A stretch of DNA of 64,000 bases, taken from assembly GCF_010731895.1 (NCBI RefSeq), contig NZ_AP022596.1, forward strand, positions 5,642,001 to 5,706,000, in the 5' to 3' direction. The DNA comes from Mycolicibacterium helvum. GTDB lineage: Bacteria; Actinomycetota; Actinomycetes; Mycobacteriales; Mycobacteriaceae. The notes below the pieces were generated by a model. That model worked only from the letters and a program-made list of their open reading frames with translations, ran no database searches and was not told where the DNA came from. Below, piece after piece: positions 1-11,772 of this stretch. Made by a program: the position numbers and the translations under genes. Each line of letters opens with the position of its first letter. Position 1 is the stretch's first letter.

Positions 1-1272
1 GTGGTGATCCTGGTGCTGACGCTGGGCACCTGGGTGTGGGTGGGTGTCACCCACGATCAGTACAGCCAGCTCGACCGGCGGCTCGATTCGGTCAGCAGTC
101 TGGGTGATGTCAGCTCACTGCTGAGCACCGCAGGCCCCAGCGGGGTCGGCACGCCCACTCCCGACGGGAACCTGGTGCGCACCATCCGGGTCGGGGCGAT
201 GGCGATGTCGGTGCCCCCCGATGTGGTGCTGCCTGCCCTGGGCGACGGCTATGCCAACACCACCATCGACGGCGTCGAGTACCGGGTGCGCACCTTCTCG
301 GTCGGTGGGGCGACGATCGCGCTGGGCGCGCCACTGGCCGAGACCCAGCGCCGGATCGCCGAACTGCACCTGCGGGTGCTGTTGATCTGCGCGGGCGTCA
401 TCGCGGGCACCGTGGTGATCGGCTGGCTGATCTCGCTGATCATGATCAACCCGTTCCGGGTGCTGGCCCAGCAAGCCCGCGCCATCAACGCCCAGTCCAA
501 CCCCGACGAGGTGCAGGTGCGCGGGGTCAAGGAGGCGGTCGAGATCGCCGAGGCTGTCGAAGGCATGCTGGCCCGCATCGGCGACGAACAGGCCCGCACC
601 AAGGCCGCCCTGGAGTCCGCCCGCGACTTCGCCGCCGTCGCCTCGCATGAGCTACGGACTCCGCTGACCGCCATGCGCACCAACCTCGAGGTGCTCTCCA
701 CCCTGGATCTGGGGCCCGAACAACGCACCGAAGTGATCGGCGATGTCATCCGCACGCAGAGCCGCATCGAGGCCACGCTGACCGCCCTGGAACGACTCGC
801 CCAGGGCGAGCTGACCACGGCAGACGATTTCGTTCCGTTCGACGTCGCCGAACTGCTCGACCGGGCCGCGCACGACGCCGAGCGGATCTACCGCGACCTC
901 ACCGTCTCGCTGGTGCCCTCGCCCGCAGTGCTGATGGTGGGCCTTCCGGTCGGGCTGCGGCTGGTCATCGACAATGCGCTCGCCAACGCCGTCAAGCACG
1001 GTGCCGCCACTGAAGTGCAGCTGTCGGTATCGAGTTCGGCCGACGGCGTGCAGATCACGATCGACGACAACGGCAGCGGGGTGCCCGAAGAGGAGCGGGC
1101 CGCGGTGTTCGAGCGGTTCTCCCGCGGCTCGACCGCATCGCGGTCCGGGTCAGGTCTTGGCCTTGCCCTGGTTGCCCAGCAGGCCGAATTGCACGGCGGC
1201 ACAGCATCGTTGTGCGCCAGCCCGCTCGGCGGTGCCAGGCTGGTGCTCGACCTCGCCGGTCCTGGCGACTAG
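1..1272 (+). CDS. prrB: PrrB-like sensor histidine kinase (5' end outside window)
   Basis: Membrane sensor kinase of a two-component system; it would autophosphorylate on His and pass phosphate to a PrrA-type response regulator upstream of the window. The visible 423 residues start inside the first membrane segment, so the true N-terminus (about 30 residues by comparison with PrrB) lies outside. Order: end of TM1, extracytoplasmic loop to about residue 120, TM2 about 122-148, HAMP, dimerisation domain with H-box SHELRTPL (His near visible residue 216), then HATPase with N-box NALANAVKHG, DNGSGVP and GSGLGLALV. The kinase core matches my memory of mycobacterial PrrB closely, including the ALERLAQGEL stretch. 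In M. tuberculosis prrAB is not beside urease, so this may be a paralogue or a rearranged locus. Its stop overlaps the ureD stop by 4 nt, tail to tail. Confidence 0.82.
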   Translation: MVILVLTLGTWVWVGVTHDQYSQLDRRLDSVSSLGDVSSLLSTAGPSGVGTPTPDGNLVRTIRVGAMAMSVPPDVVLPALGDGYANTTIDGVEYRVRTFSVGGATIALGAPLAETQRRIAELHLRVLLICAGVIAGTVVIGWLISLIMINPFRVLAQQARAINAQSNPDEVQVRGVKEAVEIAEAVEGMLARIGDEQARTKAALESARDFAAVASHELRTPLTAMRTNLEVLSTLDLGPEQRTEVIGDVIRTQSRIEATLTALERLAQGELTTADDFVPFDVAELLDRAAHDAERIYRDLTVSLVPSPAVLMVGLPVGLRLVIDNALANAVKHGAATEVQLSVSSSADGVQITIDDNGSGVPEEERAAVFERFSRGSTASRSGSGLGLALVAQQAELHGGTASLCASPLGGARLVLDLAGPGD

Positions 1273-1895
1273 AGCCGGGCACCCTGCCAGGTTGAGATGC
1301 TGCCGCCGGCGGCCAGTGCGTACGTGATGCCGGCCGCGTCATCGGCCGGCTCGGGGTAACGCAGTTCGCTGACACAGGCCAGTGGGGAACCCAGCGCATC
1401 GTCGGCCACCGAGGCGGGCCCCAGCTCCACCCGGTGCCGAAGCAGCGGGGCGCCGGCCACGTCGGCGCGCATGGCGCCGCTCCAAAAGCCTTCGCGCTCA
1501 CCGGTTCTGCCGATCTGCACCCGCTCCCGGATGCGCAGCCGCGAGGTGCCGGCCGCCCAGACCGTCAACTCGCTGAGGTGGCGTGCATTGGCAGCGACGA
1601 CAGTCGGCTCGGGATCGAGGTCGAGCTCACCGTCGTTCTCGATGTGCCAGCATGCCCGCGACTGAGTGGTCGCTGCGCCGGGCAGCGCCACCGTGGCCGC
1701 GGCGCTGCGAAGGCGCAGGCGCGCACCGACTTCCACGATCAGCCGGATCGAGATGGTGTCCCCACCCAGTGGCGTTGCCGCCGCCGACACCAGATGCACG
1801 GTGTCGGGCTCGGTGTGCCGCGCCGCCAGTGCACCGCGGCACTCGATGCGGGGCAGCCGTCCGGGCTGGGCGACCACGAGGACATCGGAACGCAT
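1269..1895 (-). CDS. ureD: Urease accessory protein UreD
   Basis: Cytoplasmic urease maturation factor. UreD binds the apo-urease and, with UreF and UreG, delivers nickel to the carbamylated-lysine active site. The protein has 208 residues, which is short for UreD (often 260-280) but usual for mycobacteria as I recall. It has the UreD-type beta-rich pattern with the segment TPLGGDTISIRLIVEVGA (about 41-58) and RERVQIGRTGE in the second half. It is the last gene of ureABCFGD, 4 nt after ureG, and is presumably translated from the same mRNA. The 3' end overlaps the convergent kinase gene by 4 nt. Identification rests mainly on the family pattern plus operon position. Confidence 0.88.
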   Translation of the reverse strand: MRSDVLVVAQPGRLPRIECRGALAARHTEPDTVHLVSAAATPLGGDTISIRLIVEVGARLRLRSAAATVALPGAATTQSRACWHIENDGELDLDPEPTVVAANARHLSELTVWAAGTSRLRIRERVQIGRTGEREGFWSGAMRADVAGAPLLRHRVELGPASVADDALGSPLACVSELRYPEPADDAAGITYALAAGGSISTWQGARL

Positions 1896-1899
1896 TGCG

Positions 1900-2580
1900 T
1901 CAGGTGAGTTGGTCGACGCGCAGCTGCTCGCGCACCCAGGACAGGACCGCCGACGCCGCGGGATCCTCGGTCAGTGAGATCAGCACGGTCGGGCGGCCCT
2001 CGCGCACCTTGGCGGCGTCGCGGCGCATGACCTCAAGGTCGGCTCCGACCAGTGGCGCTAGATCCGTCTTGTTGACCACCAATAGATCTGAGAACGTCAC
2101 CCCAGGGCCGCCCTTGCGTGGCACCTTGTCTCCGCCGGCAACGTCGACGACAAAGATCTGCACGTCGACCAAGCCGGAGGAGAACGTCGCGGTCAGGTTG
2201 TCCCCGCCGGACTCGACCAGAATCAGGTCAAGCTGCGCGTGACCGGCGATCAGGTCGTCGATCGCATCCAGGTTGGCGGTGATGTCGTCGCGGATCGCGG
2301 TGTGCGGGCAGCCGCCCGTTTGCACGGCGGCGATCCGATCGTCGGGCAATACCGCGTGACGCCGCAGGAAATCGGCATCCTCGGTGGTGTAGATGTCGTT
2401 GGTCAGCACCGCCAGGGACAACTCGGTGCGCAGCTGGCGACACAGCGCTGCCACCAGCGCGGTCTTGCCCGAACCGACCGGGCCGCCGATCCCGATGCGC
2501 AGCGGCTCCCCCGGCTGGCGGGCGCGCTTGGGCCGATCGGCATGGGCGTGCGGTTGGCCCTCAATGAAATGTGGAGGCAT
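1900..2580 (-). CDS. ureG: Urease accessory GTPase UreG
   Basis: SIMIBI-class GTPase that couples GTP hydrolysis to nickel insertion into urease. The P-loop GGPVGSGKT is at about residues 32-40, followed by [10 protein letters not shown], the metal-binding Cys-Pro-His in [13 protein letters not shown], the Glu-Ser-Gly-Gly switch (LVESGGDNL), and the guanine-specificity motif VNKTDLAP. The N-terminus contains several His ([12 protein letters not shown]), a typical UreG nickel-storage feature. The start at 2580 (ATG, Met-Pro-Pro-His) is chosen because a longer frame would run back into ureF; it leaves a 10-nt gap to the ureF stop. Length 226 residues, normal for the family. Confidence 0.96.
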   Translation of the reverse strand: MPPHFIEGQPHAHADRPKRARQPGEPLRIGIGGPVGSGKTALVAALCRQLRTELSLAVLTNDIYTTEDADFLRRHAVLPDDRIAAVQTGGCPHTAIRDDITANLDAIDDLIAGHAQLDLILVESGGDNLTATFSSGLVDVQIFVVDVAGGDKVPRKGGPGVTFSDLLVVNKTDLAPLVGADLEVMRRDAAKVREGRPTVLISLTEDPAASAVLSWVREQLRVDQLT

Positions 2581-2590
2581 ACAGACTCTT

Positions 2591-3267
2591 TCAGGAGACG
2601 AATAGGGGACGTTCGCGTTGCGCGTGGCGCTGCGCCAATTCATCGAGCAGCGGGTCGGACAAGTCGGCGAGCGCGGTGGCGGCCAACTCGGCGGTCTGTT
2701 CGCACAGCTGCGCCAAGCTGAAGGTCAGCGCCGCGACATCGGCGGGATCCAGCGCCAGCAGCCGCTGCGCGGCGGTGGCGGTGCCGGTCATAGTGGTGTA
2801 CACGATCGACAACGCGGTCTGCTCGGGCTGCAGTCCGCTGGCTAGGCCGACGCGGCCGGCGGTCACCGCCAAATGCGGACGGGGACCCAACGAATCCCAG
2901 GCCCAGTCCTGCTCCGAGTCCGGCCAGACTCGACGGGCCAGCCGAAGCAGCCCGCGGCCTTGGGCGCGGGAGGCCTGCCGGGCCGCCGGTGCCGGTGTCC
3001 GGGCATCGGTTTCGGCGTCGGCGACGGCCACCGTCAGATCCCCGCGGTGCACGGCGGCCGCAACGGACGCCGTCACCAGACCGCTGGTGCGGATCCGGCG
3101 GCGTAGATAAGCCGCCAATGTGGTGAGGTCGACGACCAGCTGGCTGGCCACCGCCTCCTCGGCCCCGCCGGAGTGCACGTGTCCCCCGGTCGGCAACCGC
3201 GAGTCGGTCAGCGTCAGCAGGGTGCTCAGCGACGAGGGCGAGCGAAGCGACGGGGAATGTGCAGCCA

Positions 3268-3268
<1 letters not shown>
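2591..3268 (-). CDS. ureF: Urease accessory protein UreF
   Basis: All-helical urease maturation protein that bridges UreD-bound urease and UreG, and is thought to gate GTPase activity. About 225 residues from ATG at 3268. Recognisable family segments are [19 protein letters not shown] near the N-terminus (about 15-33) and the alanine-rich C-terminal helices. The open frame extends upstream into ureC, but the start at 3268 gives the usual UreF N-terminus and a 1-nt stop/start overlap with ureC. It is fourth in the urease operon. No anomalies seen. Confidence 0.93.
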
Positions 3269-4985
<1,717 letters not shown>

Positions 4986-4989
<4 letters not shown>

Positions 4990-5300
4990 GCCGGATCCAA
5001 CTTTCCGGGCGGGTTCAGGCTCAGGCCGTGAACTTCACGAAAACCACCCAGCGGCACCAGGCGAACTCGCTGCGCCACACCGGGTTCGAAGCGCACCGCG
5101 GTGCCCGCTGGAATGTCGAACCGATGTCCGTGGGCGGCGACGCGGTCGAAGGACAGCGCGGCGTTGGCCTGCGGTAGGTGCACGTGGCTGCCGACCTGTA
5201 CCGGCCGGTCGCCAGTATTGACGATGTCCAGCTCGATACGCGGGGCGCCGGCGTTGATCTCGATGTCACCGTCACCGAGGAAGACCTCGCCGGGAATCAT
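4986..5300 (-). CDS. ureB: Urease subunit beta
   Basis: Structural beta subunit of the (alpha-beta-gamma)3 urease. 104 residues from ATG at 5300, with the canonical start MIPGEV, then [14 protein letters not shown] and the C-terminal GFREVHGL. A longer open frame exists upstream, but the Met-Ile-Pro-Gly-Glu start and the position 16 nt after ureA decide the start. The ATGA overlap with ureC indicates coupled translation. Confidence 0.97.
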
Positions 5301-5316
5301 GGTGTCTTCTTTCACC

Positions 5317-5619
5317 TCACGGGATGGGGTGGTGGACGGTGACCAATTTGGTGCCGTCCGGGAAGGTGGCCTCAACCTGAACGTCGTGCAGCATCTCGGG
5401 CACGCCCGCCATGACGTCGTCGCGGGAGAGCACCTCGCGTCCGCTGACCATGAGCTCGGCCACGGTGCGGCCGTCGCGCGCGCCCTCCAGGACGTGGTCG
5501 GTGATGAGCGCGACCGTCTCGGGATGGTTGAGCCGCAGCCCGCGCGCCTGCCGGCGGCGCGCGAGCTCGGCGGCATACGAAATCAGCAGCCGGTCGGTTT
5601 CATGCGGTGTGAGTCGCAT
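5317..5619 (-). CDS. ureA: Urease subunit gamma
   Basis: Structural gamma subunit of urease, 100 residues (the family length) from ATG at 5619, start MRLTPHE. Diagnostic segments are [21 protein letters not shown] and [32 protein letters not shown]. It is the first urease subunit gene of the operon, and a perfect 16-bp palindrome lies just upstream of its start (5629-5644). An in-frame ATG at 5637 would add six residues but gives a non-family N-terminus, so the shorter start is preferred. Confidence 0.97.
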   Translation of the reverse strand: MRLTPHETDRLLISYAAELARRRQARGLRLNHPETVALITDHVLEGARDGRTVAELMVSGREVLSRDDVMAGVPEMLHDVQVEATFPDGTKLVTVHHPIP

Positions 5620-5628
5620 AGAGCGCGA

Positions 5629-5644
5629 TCCTGCCATGGCAGGA
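5629..5644. promoter_or_regulatory. Perfect 16-bp palindrome upstream of ureA
   Basis: TCCTGCCATGGCAGGA is fully self-complementary without a loop. It sits 10 nt upstream of the ureA start codon, between the thioesterase stop and ureA. A loopless palindrome is more typical of a protein operator than of an RNA hairpin. Its purine-rich half could also serve as the ureA ribosome-binding region. No regulator can be named. Confidence 0.45.
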
Positions 5645-5670
5645 CGTGATCAGCAGGTCGGCGGGCGGGC

Positions 5671-6099
5671 TCACCCCTGCGGCGGCTCGGGCTCCAGGTT
5701 CTGCAGGCGCACCTGACCGCGGGCGACCAGCCGGTCCTTGTCGTCGCGAATGGTCACCAGCCAGAGCTGCTGACGCCGGCCGCGGTGCACCGGCTCGGTG
5801 ACGCCGTAGACGGTGCCCCCGGAGATCGCTCGCAAGAAGTCGGTGTTGTTGTTGACGCCGACGACGTTGCCGCCGCCGTTGGCAGCCAGCCAAACGAAGG
5901 CCGACGTGCTGGCCATCGACTCGATCATCGAGCAGTACACCCCGCCGTGCACGATGCCCATCGGCTGCAGCAGTTTGGGCTGGACTTCCAGCTGCGCCTT
6001 GGCGCCGTCGGGTGACAGTTCGGTGAACACCAGGCCGAGCTCGTTGTCGAACGGGGCGGAGAAAGCGATCTGCTCGATCGGCGACTGCTCTGATTGCAC
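5671..6099 (-). CDS. PaaI-family hotdog-fold thioesterase (Rv1847-like)
   Basis: Single hotdog-domain acyl-CoA thioesterase, 142 residues, predicted cytoplasmic. The PaaI/4-hydroxybenzoyl-CoA thioesterase signature is present: GIVHGGVYCSMIES (HGG at 51-53), followed by the central helix and the strands VVGVNNNTDFLRA and GTVYGVTEPVHRGRRQQLW. The substrate cannot be deduced. An orthologue sits next to ureA in M. tuberculosis (Rv1847), so the linkage is conserved although a role in urea metabolism is not evident. The gene precedes ureA by 51 nt on the same strand and may share its transcript. Confidence 0.85.
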   Translation of the reverse strand: MQSEQSPIEQIAFSAPFDNELGLVFTELSPDGAKAQLEVQPKLLQPMGIVHGGVYCSMIESMASTSAFVWLAANGGGNVVGVNNNTDFLRAISGGTVYGVTEPVHRGRRQQLWLVTIRDDKDRLVARGQVRLQNLEPEPPQG

Positions 6100-6137
6100 G
6101 CATCTGTGTCTACACCAGGCAGGTGGCCGAGATGAGG

Positions 6138-6170
6138 GACGGGCCCCGCGTGTGAAACGCGGGGCCCGTC
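6138..6170 (-). terminator. Strong GC hairpin between FhuF-like gene and thioesterase
   Basis: A perfect 14-bp stem (6138-6151 pairing with 6157-6170) with a 5-nt loop lies downstream of the FhuF-like stop codon and upstream of the thioesterase start. It has no T-tract, as is common for mycobacterial terminators. It may end the iron-regulated transcript, or act in the 5' leader of the thioesterase/urease transcript. Confidence 0.65.
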
Positions 6171-6244
6171 CTCAGCACGGACCGGGGTGTCTCTGCAGCC
6201 CTCAGGACATCCGGCGCGGTCCGTTCGTCTTTGTTGGTGTAACC

Positions 6245-6263
6245 ATAGGCAAGGCTTGCCTAA
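6245..6263. promoter_or_regulatory. IdeR-like iron box
   Basis: ATAGGCAAGGCTTGCCTAA matches the 19-bp mycobacterial IdeR consensus (TTAGGTTAGGCTAACCTAA, from memory) at 14 of 19 positions and is nearly palindromic. It lies just after the FhuF-like stop and about 146 bp upstream of the thioesterase start, so it may control the thioesterase/urease transcript. Confidence 0.55.
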
Positions 6264-6273
6264 GTTACAAGCC

Positions 6274-6993
6274 CTACCCTGCCCGACGCAGTGCGCGCAC
6301 CGGAAGTCCGAAGCCACTCAAGGCGTCGAGCACCGACTGGCCGCGTCGCATGCAGGTGACCTCGCCACTTCCGGTGAGCAACGGGACCTGGGTGGCGGTG
6401 ATGACCACCGCCGAGCCGACCATCTGCCACATCGCCGCCGGCGTGACCGAGCCTCGGCTGAGCTCGTACAAGCACTCGAAGATCGGCTCCAGCGAGCGGT
6501 GGCAACGGTGTGCCGTCCAGGTCGCCAGGGCGAGCTCGTTGGGCAGTCGCACCACGTCGGTGGTCGCCGGGTCGTCGGGCAGCACCCGGAGGGTGGGGTC
6601 CACTACCGCGGCCCAGTCGATCGTTCCCTCCGAGTCGACGTGCATCCAGAGGTTGCCCGGCCCGGTGTCCCACACCCGGCCCTCGAGCACGAACAACGTG
6701 ACCACTCGGCCCAGGACGGCATGGGTGAAGGTTGCCGCCAGTTGCTGGGCGACGGCGCGCCGGTCGCCCAGCTCGTCAACCGCGGTTTCGAACATGTCTG
6801 CCAGTCGGCCCGACGTCGTCACCGAGTCCAGTGCCCACCACCGGCGCCGTGACACATCGGCCATGACCGCCACCCCGTGCACCCGCGGGGAATCCGGGCT
6901 CAGCCTGCGCAATCGGCTGCTGGATTCATGCAGTGGCAGCATGCGGCGAATGGTCATTCCGTCGATCAGTGGATCAACGACGGCTGTGGTCAC
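6274..6993 (-). CDS. FhuF-like iron-regulated protein
   Basis: Predicted 239-residue cytoplasmic protein resembling the FhuF/ferric iron reductase-like family associated with siderophore iron release, or IucA/IucC-type accessory proteins. No signal peptide or membrane segment is seen. The C-terminal Cys-Cys-x10-Cys-x2-Cys [2Fe-2S] motif of true FhuF is absent; Cys occurs only in isolated places (RCHRS, FECLYEL, VTCMRRG). Enzymatic reduction is therefore doubtful, and the family call rests on overall pattern plus regulation. Two IdeR-type boxes lie directly upstream, so expression in low iron is likely. Start taken as GTG 6993, 4 nt after a strong AGGAGG; an in-frame ATG 36 nt later is an alternative. 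Confidence 0.6.
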   Translation of the reverse strand: MTTAVVDPLIDGMTIRRMLPLHESSSRLRRLSPDSPRVHGVAVMADVSRRRWWALDSVTTSGRLADMFETAVDELGDRRAVAQQLAATFTHAVLGRVVTLFVLEGRVWDTGPGNLWMHVDSEGTIDWAAVVDPTLRVLPDDPATTDVVRLPNELALATWTAHRCHRSLEPIFECLYELSRGSVTPAAMWQMVGSAVVITATQVPLLTGSGEVTCMRRGQSVLDALSGFGLPVRALRRAG

Positions 6994-7012
6994 GGCACCT
7001 CCTCAGGTTCAG

Positions 7013-7031
7013 TTAGGCAAGCCTAACCATA
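7013..7031. promoter_or_regulatory. IdeR box upstream of FhuF-like gene
   Basis: TTAGGCAAGCCTAACCATA agrees with the IdeR/DtxR 19-mer at 14 of 19 positions. It lies 20 bp upstream of the start codon, where bound IdeR would block RNA polymerase. IdeR with Fe(II) represses siderophore genes in mycobacteria (family knowledge). Confidence 0.72.
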
Positions 7032-7041
7032 AGAAGTGTGG

Positions 7042-7060
7042 CAAGGTTAGCATTGCCTAA
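7042..7060. promoter_or_regulatory. Second, weaker IdeR box
   Basis: A second imperfect copy (half-sites AAGGTTAG and GCCTAA) matches 13 of 19 consensus positions, 29 bp from the first box. Paired boxes are common at strongly iron-repressed mycobacterial promoters. Confidence 0.55.
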
Positions 7061-7151
7061 TGTGAATGCTGTCACAGCCAACACACAGATTCGGTGCGTT
7101 GTCCTGGGGTTACCGGCCGCTGGACTGCGGCGGGGAACGCATCGGCGGCAG

Positions 7152-7202
7152 CCGGAGTTAAGCCGGAAAGTTAGATACGACGCCCGGTAGTAACCGGGAG
7201 TA
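7152..7202. repeat. Four helically phased CCGG-AGT(T)A repeats
   Basis: CCGGAGTTA (7152), CCGGAAAGTTA (7163), CCGGTAGTA (7184) and CCGGGAGTA (7194) are direct repeats spaced 11, 21 and 10 bp apart, close to whole helical turns. They lie immediately upstream of blaI. They may be an operator array for BlaI or for another regulator; BlaI normally uses dyads, so the owner is uncertain. Confidence 0.45.
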
Positions 7203-7233
7203 CTCTTGTTTCATCGCTACGAAATGAACGGAA

Positions 7234-7650
7234 ATGGCCAAGTTGACTCGTCTCGGCGAACTTGAACGCGCGGTGATGGACCACTTATGGGCCGCTGGCG
7301 AACCGTTGACGGTCCGCCAGGTCCACGAGGCCCTCTGTACCGAGCGCGATCTCGCCTACACCACGGTGATGACGGTTCTGCAGCGCCTCGCGCGCAAGAA
7401 CCTGGTATCCCAGATCCGCGACGACCGCGCCCATCAATACGCGCCGGTGCACGGTCGCGACGAACTGGTCGCCGGCCTGATGGTCGACGCGCTGGATCAG
7501 GCGTCCGACTCCGGCGGTCGGCAGGCCGCGCTGGTGCACTTCGTTGAACGGGTCGGGGTCGACGAGGCGGACGCCTTGCGCCGCGCCCTGGCGGAATTAG
7601 AATCCAGGCACCGTTCAACCTGGCCCGCTGGCGGTGCACCCAGCGTCTGA
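7234..7650 (+). CDS. blaI: BlaI/MecI-family transcriptional repressor
   Basis: Winged-helix repressor, 138 residues, orthologous in context to M. tuberculosis BlaI (Rv1846c). The first 75 residues carry the MecI/BlaI DNA-binding fold (LGELERAVMDHLW, PLTVRQVHEAL, YTTVMTVLQRLARKNLV), and the remainder is the dimerisation region. BlaI-type repressors are cleaved or released when the partner M56 protease senses beta-lactam or cell-wall damage, derepressing beta-lactamase and other genes. The M56 gene follows 14 nt downstream. Start ATG 7234; the upstream region holds phased repeats that could be its operator. Confidence 0.92.
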   Translation: MAKLTRLGELERAVMDHLWAAGEPLTVRQVHEALCTERDLAYTTVMTVLQRLARKNLVSQIRDDRAHQYAPVHGRDELVAGLMVDALDQASDSGGRQAALVHFVERVGVDEADALRRALAELESRHRSTWPAGGAPSV

Positions 7651-7664
7651 GGGACACTGTCAGC

Positions 7665-8591
7665 GTGTCCGCGCTGGCCTTCACCTTCCTCGCCTTGATG
7701 CTGGTTGGTCCTGTGCCTGCATTACTGGCCCGGGCTGATTGGCCGTTGCGTGCGCCGCGGGCGGCAATTGTGCTGTGGCAGTCGATTGCGGTGGCCGCTG
7801 TGCTGTCCGCGTTCAGCGCTGGGCTGGCGATCGCCAGCCGGCTGTTCGTCCCTGGCCCCGACGGGCGCCCGACCGCGACGATCACCAGTGAGATCGCTGC
7901 ACTGGGTTGGCCGTTGTGGCTGGCCTATGTCCTGGTCTTCGCCATCACTCTGGTCATCGGTGCCCGCCTGCTGATCGCCGGCGTCCAGGTCGCGGTGGCC
8001 ACCCGCCGCCGCCGGGCGCACCACCGGATGGTGGTGGACCTATTGGGTGAATGCCGGCACGGCGTGAGTGGGTTGCGGGTGCTGGATGTCGCCGAGCCAC
8101 TGGCCTACTGCTTGCCCGGTGTGCGGAGCCGGGTCGTGCTTAGCGAGGGCACCCTGGCGGCGTTGAGTGACAGCGAACTGGCGGCGATCCTCAGCCATGA
8201 ACGCGCCCACCTGCGCGCGCGCCACGATCTGGTCCTCGAGGCGTTCATCGCCGTGCATACCGCCTTCCCCCGCTTCGTTCGTAGCGGCAGTGCACTGAAT
8301 GCCGTACGGCTGCTCGTGGAGTTACTCGCCGACGATGCGGCGGTGCGGACCGCTGGACCCACTCCCCTGGCCCGCGCCCTGGTGGCCTGTGCGTCCGGAC
8401 GCACGCCAAAGGGCGCGTTGGCCGCTGGCGGTCCCACGACGGTCATCCGGGTGCGCCGGCTGTGCGGACAGCCCAACAGCCTGCTGCTCTCGCTGGCCGC
8501 CTATACCGCCGCCGCGGCGGTCCTCGTGGTACCGACCGTCGCGGTCGCGATGCCGTGGCTGACTGAGCTTCATCGGTTGTTTCTTTCCTGA
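7665..8591 (+). CDS. BlaR1-like M56 family membrane metalloprotease
   Basis: Integral membrane zinc metallopeptidase of 308 residues. Membrane segments are apparent at about 1-22, 33-58, 85-108 and 275-300. The zinc motif HExxH is HERAH at residues 178-182, with a possible third acidic ligand in ELLADDAA (219-226). Unlike staphylococcal BlaR1 it lacks the extracellular penicillin-binding sensor domain, so the inducing signal must be sensed differently. It is paired with blaI 14 nt upstream, as in M. tuberculosis Rv1845c/Rv1846c. Presumably it inactivates BlaI. Start codon GTG. Confidence 0.9.
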   Translation: MSALAFTFLALMLVGPVPALLARADWPLRAPRAAIVLWQSIAVAAVLSAFSAGLAIASRLFVPGPDGRPTATITSEIAALGWPLWLAYVLVFAITLVIGARLLIAGVQVAVATRRRRAHHRMVVDLLGECRHGVSGLRVLDVAEPLAYCLPGVRSRVVLSEGTLAALSDSELAAILSHERAHLRARHDLVLEAFIAVHTAFPRFVRSGSALNAVRLLVELLADDAAVRTAGPTPLARALVACASGRTPKGALAAGGPTTVIRVRRLCGQPNSLLLSLAAYTAAAAVLVVPTVAVAMPWLTELHRLFLS

Positions 8592-8635
8592 AACTGTTCT
8601 TCCACAACAAAATTCACACAATTGAAAGGCGCCAG

Positions 8636-11546
<2,911 letters not shown>

Positions 11547-11613
11547 GCCGGATCCCGGCGCGCAAGGGAGCTAACATAGGGGTTCGTTCTGACCCCATCG
11601 AGGAAGGGATCCC

Positions 11614-11772
11614 GTGCCGCAGGCACCCATCGAGGCCCCCGCGGATCGGGCTGCCTGGGGTGAGGGGCACGCCGACGATTCCCCCGTGGACGATTCCGGG
11701 GCGGAACCTTCCACTAGTCGGCCGGGCACACGGCCCGGCGACATCACGGCAATGAGGGCACGCGTCCGGTGA
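11614..11772 (+). CDS. Small acidic/proline-containing ORF, possible leader peptide
   Basis: A 52-residue ORF starts with GTG at 11614, five nt after a strong purine-rich site (AGGAAGGG). It ends in TGA that overlaps the GTG start of the downstream CNNM-like gene by the GTGA arrangement. Its middle contains alternating acidic and proline residues ([15 protein letters not shown]) and it has no domain I recognise. The perfect start/stop coupling argues that it is translated. It could be a leader peptide controlling the two downstream transport genes, an unrecognised small protein, or a chance ORF in GC-rich DNA. Confidence 0.45.
   Translation: MPQAPIEAPADRAAWGEGHADDSPVDDSGAEPSTSRPGTRPGDITAMRARVR

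Noticed and set aside
11547..11768. M-box or other known metal riboswitch ahead of the CNNM gene
   Set aside because: I could not match the conserved M-box or yybP-ykoY strings; a translated small ORF explains the region better. A covariance search would settle it.
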